Shown: positions 7,618-15,824, counted from the stretch's first letter. The stretch is 19,010 nucleotides of DNA from an uncultured Chlorobiota bacterium (GCA_947311125.1 CAMZKI010000214.1:1-19010), one strand, 5' to 3'. The notes: generated from the letters alone by a model not told the origin. Program-made: numbers and translations.

Positions 7618-8760
7618 ATGTCTGAAAAAAAGAGAATATTAATTTTTATTGACTGGTTCTTACCCGGATATAAAGCCGGGGGGCCTATCAGAAGCACAGT
7701 AAATATTATCGAACAATTATTTGAAGATTTTGATTTTTATATTGTTACGTCTGACAGAGATTTAGGAGACGAAAGTCCGTATAAAAATATTATAACAAAC
7801 AAAACAGAAGATAACGGAAAATATAAGGTTGTTTATTTATCTCCGGAAAATCAAAATAAAAAGACCTGTCTTAAACTATTTGAAGAAATAAAACCGGATA
7901 AAGTGTATTTTAACAGTCTGTTCTCTGTTAAGTTCACTTTACTGCCCTTATATTTCATTAAAAAAAGAATGCCGGCTGATTCAATAATCTTAGCCCCCCG
8001 AGGAATGCTCGGTAACGAAGCTTTGGAATTAAAAAAAATAAAAAAAAACATTTTTTTAAAACTCGGCAAACTTTCAGGTCTGTTTTCGGGAATATTATGG
8101 CATGCTACGACATCAGACGAAGCCGGTGACATCAAAAAAGTATTTACTGGTGCAAAAGTAGTAATTGCCGAAAATATACCGCAACCCCCTCCCGCCTACT
8201 CTCAAAAAGAAAAAAAAGACGTTACAAAATTTATTTTTATTTCAAGAATATCTAAAAAAAAGAATATTTTATACGCAATAAAAATTTTAAATAAGCTTAA
8301 AACCGGCTCAAGTATAATTTTTGACATCTTCGGTCCTGCAGAAGACAAAAATTACGAGCAAATTTGCAAAACTGAAGCAGAAAGCAGTTCCGGTAATATT
8401 TCTGTTAATTTCAAAGGAGAAATAGCACACAACAATGTAATAAAAACTCTTAAGAACTATCATTTTTTCTTGTTTCCGACTTTGCATGAAAATTACGGGC
8501 ATGCCGTTTTTGAAGCATTTTCAGCCGGGTGTCCTGTAATTATAAGCGATAAAACCCCGTGGAAAAATCTTGAAGAAAAAAAAATAGGGTGGGACATAAA
8601 CCTGCAGGATAAAGATAAATTCAGAAAAGTAATTCAAAAATGTATTGATATGACACAGGAAGAGTATGATAAAATGTCTTTAAATGCCTTTAACTTTGCA
8701 AAAAACAGCTCAGCAAACTCTAAATCTGTTAAGCAAACTAAAAATCTATTTGAATTATGA
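7618..8760 (+). CDS. Glycosyltransferase family 4 (GT-B fold)
   Basis: A cytosolic transferase moving a sugar from a nucleotide-sugar donor to a growing surface polysaccharide or its lipid-linked precursor; the sugar cannot be told. The N-terminal domain carries IDWFLPGYKAGGPIRST, the Gly-rich acceptor-side loop of GT4 enzymes, and LAPRGMLG near residue 122. The C-terminal domain has FISRISKKKNI (about 202-212) and HENYGHAVFEAFSAGCPVI (about 292-310), containing the E-x7-E catalytic/donor-binding pattern. I choose the ATG at 7618 (380 residues) over an upstream in-frame TTG at 7609, because the sequence MSEKKRILIF is a normal Rossmann start. The stop overlaps the next start by four bases (ATGA), so the three genes 7618-10057 are translationally coupled. 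Confidence 0.9.
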   Translation: MSEKKRILIFIDWFLPGYKAGGPIRSTVNIIEQLFEDFDFYIVTSDRDLGDESPYKNIITNKTEDNGKYKVVYLSPENQNKKTCLKLFEEIKPDKVYFNSLFSVKFTLLPLYFIKKRMPADSIILAPRGMLGNEALELKKIKKNIFLKLGKLSGLFSGILWHATTSDEAGDIKKVFTGAKVVIAENIPQPPPAYSQKEKKDVTKFIFISRISKKKNILYAIKILNKLKTGSSIIFDIFGPAEDKNYEQICKTEAESSSGNISVNFKGEIAHNNVIKTLKNYHFFLFPTLHENYGHAVFEAFSAGCPVIISDKTPWKNLEEKKIGWDINLQDKDKFRKVIQKCIDMTQEEYDKMSLNAFNFAKNSSANSKSVKQTKNLFEL

Positions 8761-9311
8761 ATAAAACAGATTTATCCCGTTTTGATAATTCTTGGTATAA
8801 GCCGGGTGCCGGTTTTGTAAAACGGACTTTATGGTATTTTACAAATGTGTTGTTTTTTCTTAATCCTTGGAACCCGGTAAGTTCTTTAAAAGTATTTCTG
8901 TTAAGATTATTCGGAGCAAAGGTCGGAAAAAGAGTTGTTATTAAACCGTCTGTAAATATTAAATATCCTTGGCGTTTAACAATAGGAGATTATGTTTGGA
9001 TAGGAGAAAAAGTTTGGATTGACAACCTTGCAAATGTTAACATAGGAAATAATGTAAGTATCTCCCAGGGTGCAATGCTGCTGTGCGGAAATCACAACTA
9101 TAAGAAAGCAACTTTTGATTTAATAACAGGAGCAATAAAATTAGAAGACGGAGTTTGGATTGGTGCTAAAAGTATCATAACACCCGGTATTACCTGTAAA
9201 TCTCACTCAATACTTACAGTTAATTCAACAGCAACAAAAGACTTAGAAGAATATACAATTTACGGCGGAAATCCGGCAAAAGAAATAAGAAAACGAATAT
9301 TTCAAGAATGA
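8757..9311 (+). CDS. WcaF-like hexapeptide acetyltransferase
   Basis: The 184-residue protein resembles WcaF, the acetyltransferase of colanic acid synthesis, and probably O-acetylates a sugar of the polysaccharide made by this operon using acetyl-CoA. Residues about 46-165 form a left-handed beta-helix of imperfect hexapeptide repeats (IGDYVWIGEKVWIDN, VNIGNNVSISQGA, LEDGVWIGAKSIITPG). The block LLCGNHNYKKATFDLI matches the WcaF active-site region, whose histidine is the expected catalytic base. The end (YTIYGGNPAKEIRKRI) is typical of the superfamily. An N-terminal segment of about 45 residues with aromatic and hydrophobic residues is also WcaF-like. It overlaps both neighbours by four bases. 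The acceptor sugar is unknown, so no symbol is given. Confidence 0.9.
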   Translation: MNKTDLSRFDNSWYKPGAGFVKRTLWYFTNVLFFLNPWNPVSSLKVFLLRLFGAKVGKRVVIKPSVNIKYPWRLTIGDYVWIGEKVWIDNLANVNIGNNVSISQGAMLLCGNHNYKKATFDLITGAIKLEDGVWIGAKSIITPGITCKSHSILTVNSTATKDLEEYTIYGGNPAKEIRKRIFQE

Positions 9312-10057
9312 AATTTACAATAATTACCGCTACATACAATAATCAAAACACAATAGCAGATACCGTAAACTCTGTTGTCTCTCAAACATATACTAATATT
9401 GAGCACATAATAATTGACGGTAAATCATCGGATAATACTATTTCCGTGATTAAAAAAAAATCAAACAGGATAGCAAAAATAATAAGCGAAAAAGATAACG
9501 GAATTTATGATGCCCTTAACAAAGGTATAAATGAAGCAACCGGTGACATTATTGTCTTTTTGCACGCCGATGATATTTTCGGCGACAAAACAATTATCGA
9601 AAAAGCTTCAAAACTATTTATGAAAACAAAAGCTGACGGGATATACGGAGATTTGCAATATGTATCAAAAGAAGACACAAATAAAATTATAAGACATTGG
9701 AAAGCCGGTACATACTCTTTTTCAAAACTTAAAAACGGATGGATGCCGCCGCACCCGACTTTTTTTGTCAAAAAAGAAATTTATGACAAATACGGTTTGT
9801 TTGATACAAATTTCAGCATAGCGGCAGATTATGACATTATTTTACGATTTCTCGGAAAATATAAAATAAGCACGGCATACCTCCCCGAAGTTATGATAAA
9901 AATGCGTATCGGCGGTAAAAGCAATAAAAACATAAAAAATATCGCACTTAAAATGAAAGAAGACATAAAAGCGTTAAAAAAAAATAAAATAGGAGGCATA
10001 CATACACTATTCTTAAAAAATGTTATTAAAATCCCGCAATTGTTTTTAAAATCATAA
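9308..10057 (+). CDS. Glycosyltransferase family 2 (GT-A fold, WcaE-like)
   Basis: A 249-residue inverting glycosyltransferase, probably adding one sugar in the same polysaccharide pathway. The opening KFTIITATYNNQNTIADTVNSV is the GT2 nucleotide-binding strand-loop-helix, followed by IIIDGKSSDNT (about 37-47). The metal-binding DXD-type motif is HADDIF (about 86-91). Further on, MPPHPTFFVKKEIYDKYGLFD and AADYDIILRF (about 176-185) resemble GT2 enzymes of the WcaE type. There is no membrane helix, so it acts at the cytosolic face. The ATG overlaps the stop of the acetyltransferase gene (ATGA). No further polysaccharide gene follows; dnaG begins 97 bases downstream with its own -7 box. Confidence 0.9.
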   Translation: MKFTIITATYNNQNTIADTVNSVVSQTYTNIEHIIIDGKSSDNTISVIKKKSNRIAKIISEKDNGIYDALNKGINEATGDIIVFLHADDIFGDKTIIEKASKLFMKTKADGIYGDLQYVSKEDTNKIIRHWKAGTYSFSKLKNGWMPPHPTFFVKKEIYDKYGLFDTNFSIAADYDIILRFLGKYKISTAYLPEVMIKMRIGGKSNKNIKNIALKMKEDIKALKKNKIGGIHTLFLKNVIKIPQLFLKS

Positions 10058-10126
10058 AAAGCAAAAATCTTTGTTTCTGCAAATCGGTTCATAAATAATT
10101 TTAAAATACTTTCAGGATAAATTTCT

Positions 10127-10134
10127 TAACTTTG
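10127..10134 (+). promoter_or_regulatory. -7 box upstream of dnaG
   Basis: TAACTTTG matches TAnnTTTG and lies 19 bases before the dnaG ATG. No good TTTG is found at the expected -33 spacing. Confidence 0.45.
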
Positions 10135-10153
10135 CTTTCTGCAAGAAAATAAG

Positions 10154-12091
10154 ATGATACCAAAAGAAACAGTAGATAAAATATTTGATGCAGCCGATAT
10201 TTACGATGTCGTTAAAGACTACGTAAACCTGAAAAGAGCCGGAGTAAATTACAAAGGCAACTGCCCGTTTCACGACGAAAAAACACCTTCATTTGTGGTG
10301 TCTCCCGCAAAAGGAATATATAAATGTTTCGGTTGCGGAGCTGCAGGAAATTCGGTAAAATTCGTTATGGAACACGAAAAAATCTCATTTCCCGAAGCTC
10401 TTAAAGTTCTTGCAAAAAAATATAATATCAAAATTGTTGAAGAAGAACTTACACCCGAAAAAATTCAGGAAAAACAAACAGTTGACAGCCTGTTTATTGT
10501 TACTGAGTTTGCAAAAAACTTCTTCAAAAAACAACTGCACGAAACAACGGAAGGGAAAAATATTGCACTGGCATATTTCAAAGAAAGAGGCTTTAACGAA
10601 GATACCGTTAAAAAATTTGAACTCGGCTGGAGTCCGAAAAAACGAGATGCATTTACGGAAAATGCCTTAAAAAACGGATACAAACTCCGATTCCTGAAAG
10701 AAACAGGCTTAACGATAGAAAAAAGCAACGAATACAAATTTGACAGATTTGCCGAGCGAATTATATTCCCCGTACATACCCTTTCCGGGAAAGTCATTGC
10801 TTTCGGAGGAAGAACACTGAAAGCCGATAAAAAAACAGCCAAATATCTCAACTCTCCGGAATCTGAAATTTACCGAAAATCGAAAGTTCTCTACGGAATT
10901 TATTTTGCTAAAAATTCAATGGTGAAGCAGGACAAATGCTATATGACAGAAGGATATACCGATGTAATATCTTTACATCAATCCGGTTTTGAGAACGTTG
11001 TTGCATCATCCGGAACGTCTCTGACGGTTGAGCAAATCAGACTTGTAAGAAGATTTACAAAAAACCTCAGTATAATATACGACGGCGATGCTGCCGGGAT
11101 AAAAGCATCTTTGCGGGGTATAGATTTGGCTCTTGCCGAAGAAATGAACGTAAAAATCATTACGCTTCCCGAAAATGAAGACCCTGATTCTTTTGCAAAA
11201 AAACATACTAAAGAAGAAATCGAAAAATATTTCTCGGATAACGAAACAGATTTCATAGAATTTAAGGCGAATTTACTTGCCGAAGAAGCAAAAAACGACC
11301 CCGTAAAACGCGCCAACCTAATTAAAGATATTGTAAAATCCGTTTCCGTTGTTCCGGACAGAATATTAAGAGAAGAATATATTCGTTCAACATCAAAACT
11401 ACTGAAAATAAGCGAAGAAGTTATTTTTAACGAAGTTGCAAACCTGCTGAGAAAACAATTTGAAGATAAAAGAAATAAAAATTACGGAAATTTTCAAAAA
11501 CAAAAACCGTTAAAACATCAGCTTCCGGCAAAAACAGCAGGAGTATATTCCGAAGTAATAGAAAAAGAAATTATATACTTTTTACTTAACTACGGAAATG
11601 AAATTATAGAACCGGAAGGTATCGACGGGAAAATATCTGTTGCAGAATTTATAATATCTGAAATAAAAAACGATGATTTAGAATTTCACAACTTAATTTA
11701 TAAAGGAATTTTTCTGGATTATGAAAAATATTTTTACGACAGCAGCGAATCTGTTCAGGACTTTTTTCTGAAACACGAAAACGAAAAAATCAGTAACGTT
11801 GTTGCGGAAATACTCAGCCCGAAACAAGAACTGAGCAGAATATGGGAAGTACACGGAACAATTAAAGACGATACTAAAAGCAAATTAAGTTCTGTCATTC
11901 CGGTAATAATTGACACCTTTAAACTAAAAATAGTACAGCTTAAAATTGAAGATATCAAAACTCAGTTGTCCCGCCTGCAACCCTCCGAAAAATACGAAGA
12001 AGAACTGTCACGTTTGCTCGGTGAATTAGACATATTCGACCCCTTGAAAGTAAAACTTACCGAATACCTCGAAAAATTAGCACTGCTTTAA
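10154..12091 (+). CDS. dnaG: DNA primase DnaG
   Basis: DnaG makes the RNA primers for DNA replication and works with the replicative helicase. The 645 residues match the family. The N-terminal zinc ribbon shows C37, H40, C58 and C61 (CPFH, then YKCFGCG), the CHC2 arrangement that binds DNA. The primase core follows, with a TOPRIM domain containing the metal-binding glutamate in MTEGYTDVISL (about 263-273) and the DGD motif in IIYDGDAAGIKA (about 307-318). The C-terminal region (about 470-645) is helical and divergent, as expected for the DnaB-interacting domain. It is a single gene between the polysaccharide genes and metK, not in the classical rpsU-dnaG-rpoD order. Confidence 0.97.
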   Translation: MIPKETVDKIFDAADIYDVVKDYVNLKRAGVNYKGNCPFHDEKTPSFVVSPAKGIYKCFGCGAAGNSVKFVMEHEKISFPEALKVLAKKYNIKIVEEELTPEKIQEKQTVDSLFIVTEFAKNFFKKQLHETTEGKNIALAYFKERGFNEDTVKKFELGWSPKKRDAFTENALKNGYKLRFLKETGLTIEKSNEYKFDRFAERIIFPVHTLSGKVIAFGGRTLKADKKTAKYLNSPESEIYRKSKVLYGIYFAKNSMVKQDKCYMTEGYTDVISLHQSGFENVVASSGTSLTVEQIRLVRRFTKNLSIIYDGDAAGIKASLRGIDLALAEEMNVKIITLPENEDPDSFAKKHTKEEIEKYFSDNETDFIEFKANLLAEEAKNDPVKRANLIKDIVKSVSVVPDRILREEYIRSTSKLLKISEEVIFNEVANLLRKQFEDKRNKNYGNFQKQKPLKHQLPAKTAGVYSEVIEKEIIYFLLNYGNEIIEPEGIDGKISVAEFIISEIKNDDLEFHNLIYKGIFLDYEKYFYDSSESVQDFFLKHENEKISNVVAEILSPKQELSRIWEVHGTIKDDTKSKLSSVIPVIIDTFKLKIVQLKIEDIKTQLSRLQPSEKYEEELSRLLGELDIFDPLKVKLTEYLEKLALL

Positions 12092-12103
12092 ATTCATATT
12101 TAA

Positions 12104-12134
12104 TTTGCCTGTTTTTAAATTATCCTTAATTTTG
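12104..12134 (+). promoter_or_regulatory. metK promoter (TTTG-N19-TAATTTTG)
   Basis: TTTG at 12104-12107 and TAATTTTG at 12127-12134 are separated by exactly 19 bases, a full Bacteroidota -33/-7 pattern. The expected start (about 12141) coincides with the first paired bases of the SAM-II-like element. Confidence 0.8.
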
Positions 12135-12140
12135 CAAATC

Positions 12141-12190
12141 AGCGGAAAGATTTGATTGCTTGCAACCGCAGAAAAAAATGCTAAAACATT
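12141..12190 (+). ncRNA. SAM-II-like riboswitch in the metK leader
   Basis: The leader has the H-type pseudoknot layout of SAM-II. P1 is GCGG (12142-12145) with CCGC (12166-12169). The loop carries the conserved GATTTG (12149-12154) and TTGCAA (12160-12165), and the 3' side is AATGCTAAAACATT with the hallmark GCTAAA (12180-12185). P2 can form: TTGC (12160-12163) pairs with GCTAA, and TTG (12156-12158) is followed by the expected second pairing with CA at 12187-12189. Differences from the textbook form are a P1 of only four pairs, three extra A's before GATTTG, and a 66-base gap to the start codon. A role in SAM feedback on metK is the natural reading. Confidence 0.7.
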
Positions 12191-12255
12191 AACTTCTGTC
12201 CACACCTTGTTTTCATTCCGCTTTATTTTATTGTTAAACCTAAAATTAAATTAAA

Positions 12256-13533
12256 ATGTCATATTTTTTTACATCGGAATCCGTATCCGAAGGACATCCC
12301 GATAAAGTAGCAGATCAAATATCAGATGCACTATTGGACGAATTTTTAAAACAAGACGCAGAATCAAAAGTAGCTTGCGAAACACTTGTTACTACAGGAC
12401 TTACCGTTTTAAGCGGAGAAGTTAAAACAAAAGCATGGGTAGATCCGCAAGAAACAGCCAGAAAAGTTATAAAAGAAATAGGATATACAAAAGGTGAATA
12501 TAAATTTGAAGCCGAATCTTGCGGCGTAATATCTGCAATTCATGAACAGTCACCGGATATCAACAGAGGCGTAGAAAGAAACTCGGAAGAAGAGCAAGGT
12601 GCAGGCGACCAGGGAATGATGTTTGGTTATGCCGTTAATGAAACCGAAAACTATATGCCTTTACCCATAGACCTGTCGCATAAACTACTCCTCGAACTTT
12701 CGGAAATCAGAAAAAAGGGAAAATTTATGACCTATCTCCGACCGGACTCAAAATCACAAGTTACCGTTGAATACGATGATAACAACAAACCGTTGAGAAT
12801 TGATACTATAGTTATCTCAACTCAACACGATGATTTTATTGAAGCTGACGGAATTTCGCAAGAAGAAGCAGACAAGCAGATGCTTGATAAAATTTATGCG
12901 GATGTAAGAGACATACTCATCCCTAACGTAAAGGCAAAATTATCGGAAAATATAAGAAATTTGTTTAAAGGAGACTTCAAACTGCTCGTAAATCCTACAG
13001 GAAAATTTGTTATAGGCGGACCTCACGGCGATACAGGGCTCACCGGCAGAAAAATAATTGTTGATACTTACGGCGGAAAAGGTGCACACGGCGGCGGAGC
13101 TTTTTCAGGAAAAGATTCGTCAAAAGTTGACCGTTCCGCAGCTTATGCTACTCGTCATATTGCAAAAAACCTTGTGGCGGCAGGCGTTGCCGATGAGGTT
13201 CTGGTACAGGTTGCTTATGCTATTGGTGTTGCAGAACCCGTAGGACTTTACGTAAACACTTACGGAACATCAAAAGTAAAACTTACTGACGGTGAAATTG
13301 CCGAAAAAATAAAAGAAATTTTTGATATGCGACCGGCTGCCATAGTTAAGCGTTTCGGGCTTAAAAATCCTGTTTTTAAAGAAACGGCAGCCTACGGACA
13401 TATGGGACGAGAACCGTTTACAAAAAAAGTTACTTTTTCAAAAAACGGAGATTCATATACCAAAAAAGTAGAGTTTTTTGCTTGGGAAAAATTAGACTAT
13501 ATCGAAAAAGTTAAAGAAGTTTTTAACTTATGA
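12256..13533 (+). CDS. metK: S-adenosylmethionine synthetase MetK
   Basis: MetK makes S-adenosylmethionine from methionine and ATP, releasing phosphate and pyrophosphate; it is a cytosolic tetramer. The N-terminal GHPDKVADQISDA (residues 13-25) carries the substrate and metal residues. GAGDQGMMFGYA (about 115-126) is the family signature. GGGAFSGKDSSKVDRSAAYA (about 279-298) is the phosphate-binding loop with its lysine. At 425 residues it is longer than the E. coli enzyme (384), with the extra sequence mostly between about residues 170 and 225, as is common in Bacteroidota. It has its own promoter and a SAM-II-like leader, which fits feedback control by its product. Confidence 0.98.
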   Translation: MSYFFTSESVSEGHPDKVADQISDALLDEFLKQDAESKVACETLVTTGLTVLSGEVKTKAWVDPQETARKVIKEIGYTKGEYKFEAESCGVISAIHEQSPDINRGVERNSEEEQGAGDQGMMFGYAVNETENYMPLPIDLSHKLLLELSEIRKKGKFMTYLRPDSKSQVTVEYDDNNKPLRIDTIVISTQHDDFIEADGISQEEADKQMLDKIYADVRDILIPNVKAKLSENIRNLFKGDFKLLVNPTGKFVIGGPHGDTGLTGRKIIVDTYGGKGAHGGGAFSGKDSSKVDRSAAYATRHIAKNLVAAGVADEVLVQVAYAIGVAEPVGLYVNTYGTSKVKLTDGEIAEKIKEIFDMRPAAIVKRFGLKNPVFKETAAYGHMGREPFTKKVTFSKNGDSYTKKVEFFAWEKLDYIEKVKEVFNL

Positions 13534-13569
13534 TTATTTTTTATAATATTGATATCTAAAAAACAAAAA

Positions 13570-14682
13570 ATGAAGAATATAAAAACCGTTATTTTAAGTT
13601 CAGCAATCATATTTTCGTTTGTATTATCATCTTGTGACCCGTTTAATACGATTATTGAAAACAAATCGAACGAAGACGCCGTGATTTACTATGAAGCAGA
13701 CAATATTAAGACACCGCCGGCAAATCCCGATACTCTTAAAGTAGTTACCTGGAACATAAAATTCGGAGGAGGAAGAATCGATTTCTTTTTTGACTGCTAC
13801 GGAGATCGCGTGCTTATGACAAAGGACGAAGTTATTTCAAATATGGATGGTATTATAGAAAAAATAAAATCTTTAGACCCCGATATTATATATTTGCAGG
13901 AAGCCGATATTTTATCAAAACGCTCGGCTTTTATCGATCAGGTTCAGATGATTTTGGACAATACCGACCTGAATTACGGTGTTTATGCTTCTCAGTGGCA
14001 AGCTGACTATGTTCCGAGCGACGGTGTAGGCAAAGTAAATTCCGGAAATGCAATTTTATCTAAATATGAAATGACAAATGCCGAAAGAATACCACTGCAA
14101 CTTATTGAAGAAGACCCCGGATATGTTCAGTATTTTTACTTAAGAAGAAATGTCTTAAAAGCAGATGTTACGGTAAACGGTAAAAATATAGTTCTTTTCG
14201 GAACTCATACCTCGGCATATTCAACCGACGGAACCCGTCTTAAACAACTTCAGACTATAAAAGATTTGACAGATGCCGTAAACAGTGAAGGTAAAATATT
14301 TATCCTTGCCGGAGATTTTAATACTATACCGCCTAATTCGGTTGTTTATGAACACTTTGATGATGCAGCTTGTGAAGAAGGTTCTGATTATTACGAATAC
14401 GGTTTTGCGGGGCAGTTAAATTATATGCAAATGTTTTACGATGACTATTCCGCAGCAATAAGTTTGCAAAAATACGGAACGGAATTAGATTCCCAAAGAA
14501 GATATTTTACATTTACATCTGACAAAAACGGCTTTTGGAATCGAAAACTTGACTATATTTTTACAAACGGAGAATTTACGGGTAATTCAGGGCGTGTTCA
14601 TCAAACCGGTAACGATGACGGCATACCGACGATGCCTTTATCAGACCATGCTCTTGTATCGGTTAAATTTTCATTAAAGTAA
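13570..14682 (+). CDS. Endonuclease/exonuclease/phosphatase-family lipoprotein
   Basis: The 370-residue protein begins with a lipoprotein signal peptide whose lipobox is LSSC, making Cys22 the likely lipidated residue, so it is anchored to the periplasmic or outer face of a membrane. The rest is an EEP (DNase I-like) fold with all the expected catalytic blocks: VVTWNIKFGGG (metal-binding Asn), IIYLQEAD (metal-binding Glu), FGTHTSAY (a histidine-containing strand), LAGDFNT (Asp/Asn), LDYIFTN and LSDHALV (the catalytic His). Substrates in this superfamily range from DNA to phospholipids and inositol phosphates, so none is assigned. I choose the ATG at 13570 over an in-frame TTG at 13549 because it gives a proper lipoprotein signal. 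The next gene starts 19 bases after the stop. Confidence 0.85.
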   Translation: MKNIKTVILSSAIIFSFVLSSCDPFNTIIENKSNEDAVIYYEADNIKTPPANPDTLKVVTWNIKFGGGRIDFFFDCYGDRVLMTKDEVISNMDGIIEKIKSLDPDIIYLQEADILSKRSAFIDQVQMILDNTDLNYGVYASQWQADYVPSDGVGKVNSGNAILSKYEMTNAERIPLQLIEEDPGYVQYFYLRRNVLKADVTVNGKNIVLFGTHTSAYSTDGTRLKQLQTIKDLTDAVNSEGKIFILAGDFNTIPPNSVVYEHFDDAACEEGSDYYEYGFAGQLNYMQMFYDDYSAAISLQKYGTELDSQRRYFTFTSDKNGFWNRKLDYIFTNGEFTGNSGRVHQTGNDDGIPTMPLSDHALVSVKFSLK

Positions 14683-14701
14683 TTTTTTAAACAATTCAAT
14701 T

Positions 14702-15463
14702 ATGAAATCAAAAATATTAATTATAACAAGCATATTGATATTTGTAACAAACAGTATTTTTTCACAAACATACAAATGGTCTGACGGCTCGGCTGACGTA
14801 TTGGAACAAGGCAGAAAAGAAGTCGGTATTTTTGCACCTTTAAAATTAGGACTTAAAAATTCAGCAGAAATATCAACAAATCCGATTTTATTTTTTGTTA
14901 TTCCTAACATTTCATATAAAAAACAATGGAAAAACACCGAAAAATACCGCTTCGCAAGCAAGCATACATTTACTTATCCCACATTATTATACAAGATGAT
15001 GTCAACAAGCGGAGCCGGCGGAATTTTACCTGCAACAAGCACAATACCGCAATTATTTAAACTGAATAATGATGCCCTTTTAACCTTTGATAAATTCGGG
15101 CAAAAAATTACGGTAAGTGCAGGTATTGATATTTGTATTAGTGCAGGAGATGCTGATTTTACTTATATCGAATGGCATATTGTTTACCCCAGGACATATT
15201 CTCTTAATAACACTTTTACACCTCATGCAGGTGTTGATATTACCGGAGATTTGTATAAAAATTTTGTTTATGAATATAAATTTAATATATTTTTCTTAAC
15301 ACAAAGCGATGCCGGAACGATATCCGAAAATCAACTTAAAATAACTTGGCGGAAATCAGATAAATTTGCCCTAAAAGCAGGCGGAATATATAGCTACGGA
15401 ACATTTCCTTTCGGAAAAGACGGAGGATTTTATCCTATGTTTGATTTAATGTTCGGTTTTTAA
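14702..15463 (+). CDS. Putative outer-membrane beta-barrel protein, unknown function
   Basis: I do not recognise this 253-residue protein. It has a clear signal peptide (about 1-21, ending IFSQ). The mature part alternates short amphipathic strands, and the chain ends in phenylalanine (FDLMFGF), as in small outer-membrane barrels. Residues about 25-75 contain the segment VLEQGRKEVGIFAPLKLGLKNSAEIST, which looks like the first two barrel strands. Two loops are rich in Gly, Ser and Thr (STSGAGGILPATST). The gene lies 19 bases after the EEP lipoprotein gene and 26 before a small hypothetical gene, so the three are likely one transcript. Confidence 0.6.
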   Translation: MKSKILIITSILIFVTNSIFSQTYKWSDGSADVLEQGRKEVGIFAPLKLGLKNSAEISTNPILFFVIPNISYKKQWKNTEKYRFASKHTFTYPTLLYKMMSTSGAGGILPATSTIPQLFKLNNDALLTFDKFGQKITVSAGIDICISAGDADFTYIEWHIVYPRTYSLNNTFTPHAGVDITGDLYKNFVYEYKFNIFFLTQSDAGTISENQLKITWRKSDKFALKAGGIYSYGTFPFGKDGGFYPMFDLMFGF

Positions 15464-15489
15464 GTAATTAATAAATAAAGCTTTTGATA

Positions 15490-15729
15490 ATGAAACAAAA
15501 TAAATTTCCGTCAGATTTGGCTCGTGCATTATCTTATGACCCACCTGATAAAAAAGATATTTTAGTTTCCCGAAGCCTATACTTAGAAGCTAAAACCGAT
15601 AAAGAACGACAACAAATTCGGTCAGAATATCCGCAATACTCAGATTATTTTGATTCTGTTGATGTATTATTAAAAGATAAACCTAAAAATTGGAAATACA
15701 AACCGATAGAATCAAAAATAAAATTTTAA
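15490..15729 (+). CDS. Small hypothetical protein (79 residues)
   Basis: I do not recognise this protein. It is hydrophilic, with neither signal peptide nor membrane segment, and is rich in Lys, Asp and Pro. The N-terminal half (FPSDLARALSYDPPDKKD) is followed by a predicted helix (ERQQIRSEYPQYSDYFDSV) and a basic tail (KNWKYKPIESKIKF). A TTG six bases upstream (15484) is in frame, but the ATG at 15490 is the better start. The gene directly follows the beta-barrel gene, and a short AT-rich gap with a strong promoter separates it from mgsA. The reading frame is intact and codon use looks like that of its neighbours, which supports a real gene. Confidence 0.6.
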   Translation: MKQNKFPSDLARALSYDPPDKKDILVSRSLYLEAKTDKERQQIRSEYPQYSDYFDSVDVLLKDKPKNWKYKPIESKIKF

Positions 15730-15770
15730 TATTGAAAGGGGGTATTTTTTTGTAAATCAACATCTCTTTT

Positions 15771-15801
15771 TTTGTTTATTGTGCCGGTAAATTTACTTTT
15801 G
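15771..15801 (+). promoter_or_regulatory. mgsA promoter (TTTG-N19-TACTTTTG)
   Basis: TTTG at 15771-15774 and TACTTTTG at 15794-15801 have the same 19-base spacer seen for metK and the B12 riboswitch transcript. The ATG is 23 bases beyond the -7 box. Confidence 0.75.
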
Positions 15802-15824
15802 TATTCAGATAAACAAAAAATACT

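Noticed and set aside
10058..10126. Possible hairpin after the GT2 gene
   Set aside because: Only scattered short complementarity (GCA with TGC); no stable stem with a T-run could be drawn.
13549..13569. TTG start for the EEP lipoprotein
   Set aside because: It would put seven polar residues ahead of a typical lipoprotein signal; the ATG at 13570 is better.
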